DNA from: Halothece sp. MAG
GTDB taxonomy: Bacteria > Cyanobacteriota > Cyanobacteriia > Cyanobacteriales > Rubidibacteraceae
DNA: 5,917 bases
Assembly (NCBI GenBank): GCA_018610095.1
Contig: JAHEOB010000183.1
Location: 1-5,917, forward strand
Reading direction: 5' to 3'
Shown: piece after piece, positions 4,890 through 5,917 of the stretch
Position numbering within the stretch: position 1 is the stretch's first letter
Layout of the letters: every line of letters begins with the position of its first letter
Program-made: the position numbers and the translations under genes
The notes under the pieces: generated by a model
What the model saw: the letters and a program-made list of their open reading frames with translations, nothing else
Told to the model about the DNA's origin: nothing
Database searches by the model: none

Positions 4890-5449
4890 AGATAAAAGCG
4901 ACAATAGGCAAACAAGTAAAAACCGTTAATCCCCACAACTAGGAATTTGCTAACGGCAGACTGGAGCAATCCCAGCGCCAACGGGGTAATTGCCAACACC
5001 CCCACGACTTCCACCAGGGCAACCCATTGCCCATAATGAGCCGGATCCCAATAAGAAATGGGACTGACAAAGCGGTAATCACTGAAAGGGAAGAAATGAC
5101 GGTGAGCATCCTCATGGTGAACGGGGACATCTAATAGCGAATGGCAAATCATGCTAAGACATGCCATTGCCCCCGCATCCCATTGCCACCATAAACACAG
5201 CAACAGCGCGATCGCAGCAAGGGGGAAAGAATGAACAATCGCGATCAAGGTTTGCCAAAAGGGATCATAATAGGCTTTTCCCCAAATTTGTTGGTCAGGC
5301 AGTTGATAAATAAATTTAGTGATCCCATAAAAAATAAAAATGGGAACATCAGGTAGGATTGCCCCAACGGTAATGGCAATCGTCTGATTGGGAGCAATGG
5401 TTTTTCCCAGTAAAACGAGATTAACAATATAGTGAGTCGGCGTATTCAC
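4886..5449 (-). CDS. Polytopic His/Asp-rich membrane protein, YdjM-like putative metal-dependent hydrolase
   Basis: A 187-aa protein with about five hydrophobic segments (roughly residues 23-43, 66-86, 92-105, 142-162 and 167-184). Conserved-looking polar residues lie at membrane edges: TPTH with His6, LPD with Asp34, HS at 73-74, HSLLD at 103-107, and the dense HHEDAHRHFFP at 111-121. This order (N-terminal His, LPD, HS, HxxxD) resembles the YdjM/DUF457 family of membrane-bound putative metal-dependent hydrolases, and suggests a metal site at the membrane face. Assignment to that family is inference from motif order; the substrate is unknown. The start codon is GTG (5449-5447), supported by AAGGGAG 9 nt upstream and by the conserved-looking MNTPTH start; there is no in-frame ATG nearby. 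It is convergent with eno, sharing its stop, and divergent from the GST-like gene. Confidence 0.75.
   Translation of the reverse strand: MNTPTHYIVNLVLLGKTIAPNQTIAITVGAILPDVPIFIFYGITKFIYQLPDQQIWGKAYYDPFWQTLIAIVHSFPLAAIALLLCLWWQWDAGAMACLSMICHSLLDVPVHHEDAHRHFFPFSDYRFVSPISYWDPAHYGQWVALVEVVGVLAITPLALGLLQSAVSKFLVVGINGFYLFAYCRFYL
5208..5215. repeat. HIP1 octamer in the membrane-protein gene
   Basis: GCGATCGC on the complementary strand encodes part of Ala-Ala-Ile-Ala-Leu (78-82) in the second membrane segment, the same Ala-Ile-Ala frame used at 2987. Confidence 0.9.
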
Positions 5450-5458
5450 AGGCGAAAG

Positions 5459-5465
5459 CTCCCTT
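5459..5465 (-). promoter_or_regulatory. Ribosome-binding site deciding a GTG start
   Basis: Plus-strand CTCCCTT reads AAGGGAG on the coding strand, with 9 nt to the GTG at 5449-5447. It is the main support for choosing GTG as the start of the membrane-protein gene. Confidence 0.65.
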
Positions 5466-5498
5466 ACATGAAAGTCTTACTGTTGAAACTGCTTATAA

Positions 5499-5514
5499 GA
5501 TAATGAAAATTATC
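5499..5514. repeat. Perfect hairpin with candidate -10 box in the divergent spacer
   Basis: GATAAT (5499-5504) and ATTATC (5509-5514) pair perfectly around a GAAA loop. GATAAT is one base from TATAAT and lies 37 bp before the GST-like start; CTTACT at 5476-5481 is a weak -35 at 17-bp spacing. It could be a plus-strand promoter element or an operator between the two divergent genes. Weakly supported. Confidence 0.3.
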
Positions 5515-5541
5515 GGAACTCATCGGATTAATTAGCTAATA

Positions 5542-5917
5542 ATGTATCGGTTATATGATTTTCTTCCTTCGGGAAATTGTTATAAAGTTCGTCTTCTGTT
5601 AAATCAATTGGCGATTCCTTTTGATCGCGTTGAGGTCAATATTTTACAACAGGAAACCCAAACGCCATCTTTTTTAAAAAAGAATCCTAATGGAAAAGTT
5701 CCTGTTTTAGAGATTGCTCCCAATCAGTTTCTTGCTGAATCTAATGCTATCTTATTTTATCTAAGTCAAGGAACAGTCTATTTTCCCAATTCTAAGTTAA
5801 CACAAGCTAAAATAATGCAATGGCTATTCTTTGAACAATATAGTCACGAACCAAATATTGCAACGTCTCGATATTGGATAACGATTTTAGGAAAAGCCAA
5901 GGAATACCAACAACAAC
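5542..5917 (+). CDS. Glutathione S-transferase-like protein, N-terminal part (3' end outside window)
   Basis: The frame from ATG 5542 stays open for 125 codons to the right edge. Residues 1-75 are a thioredoxin-fold GST N-terminal domain: MYRLYDFLPSGNCYKVRL opens the first strand and helix with Ser10, Asn12 and Cys13 in the catalytic position; NPNGKVPVLE (48-57) holds the cis-Pro loop with Pro54; and LAESNAILFYL (64-74) has the Glu66-Ser67 pair that binds the gamma-glutamyl part of glutathione. Residues 84-125 begin the helical C-terminal domain (AKIMQWLFFEQY). Full length would be near 200 aa. Family role: glutathione conjugation or reduction in detoxification and oxidative stress; the substrate is unknown. 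An in-frame TAG at 5533-5535 makes this the first possible ATG. No Shine-Dalgarno is seen. It is divergent from the membrane-protein gene, with a 92-bp spacer. Confidence 0.9.
   Translation, partial: MYRLYDFLPSGNCYKVRLLLNQLAIPFDRVEVNILQQETQTPSFLKKNPNGKVPVLEIAPNQFLAESNAILFYLSQGTVYFPNSKLTQAKIMQWLFFEQYSHEPNIATSRYWITILGKAKEYQQQ

Noticed and set aside
4939..5130. Minus-strand open frames inside the membrane-protein gene (here and at 5245-5427)
   Set aside because: They are other-frame shadows of the 187-aa gene, which has the ribosome-binding site and the coherent membrane topology.
1..5917. CRISPR array, tRNA, rRNA, insertion sequence or prophage
   Set aside because: No regularly spaced repeats, tRNA-like cloverleaf, transposase or phage gene was seen on either strand.

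Overview
The window looks like chromosomal DNA of a cyanobacterium. Six perfect copies of the cyanobacterial HIP1 octamer (GCGATCGC) lie in under 6 kb, the base composition leans to AT, and the proteins are of common cyanobacterial types: a cytoplasmic Fas1-domain protein, a CPA1/NhaP antiporter, enolase and a small glutathione S-transferase-like protein. A unicellular, possibly salt-tolerant genus is a guess only. It rests on the antiporter having its key aspartate at residue 138, the number I recall for the characterised Synechocystis NhaP. No rRNA, tRNA, insertion sequence, phage gene or CRISPR array is visible.

Layout, left to right. (1) 1-186, minus strand: the N-terminal 62 codons of a fasciclin (Fas1) domain protein, cut by the left edge. 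(2) 187-432: an AT-rich spacer with an 18-bp perfect palindrome, three copies of TTAAGAAA, a small hairpin and one HIP1 site. (3) 433-945, minus: a complete YmdB/MacroD-type macrodomain protein. (4) 946-1109: the divergent control region between the macrodomain gene and the antiporter gene, with an imperfect inverted repeat. (5) 1110-2669, plus: a CPA1/NhaP Na+/H+ antiporter with a Gln/Glu-rich cytoplasmic tail. (6) 2753-3511, plus: a class I SAM-methyltransferase-like protein of unknown substrate with an odd motif I. (7) 3597-4889, plus: enolase (eno), complete with all catalytic residues. (8) 4886-5449, minus: a His/Asp-rich polytopic membrane protein resembling YdjM-type putative metal-dependent hydrolases. 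It converges on eno, and the two stop codons share one palindromic TTAA. (9) 5450-5541: a second divergent spacer. (10) 5542-5917, plus: the start of a GST-like protein, cut by the right edge.

Antiporter, methyltransferase and eno run in the same direction with gaps of 83 and 85 bp, so read-through transcription is possible, but no functional link between them is evident. The others are single genes in divergent or convergent pairs. The region looks like ordinary cyanobacterial housekeeping and stress-physiology sequence. I found no convincing new multi-gene system. The best leads are the uncharacterised methyltransferase, the His-rich membrane protein, the shared stop codons, and HIP1 sites that encode the same Gly-Asp-Arg-Ala tetrapeptide in three unrelated proteins.
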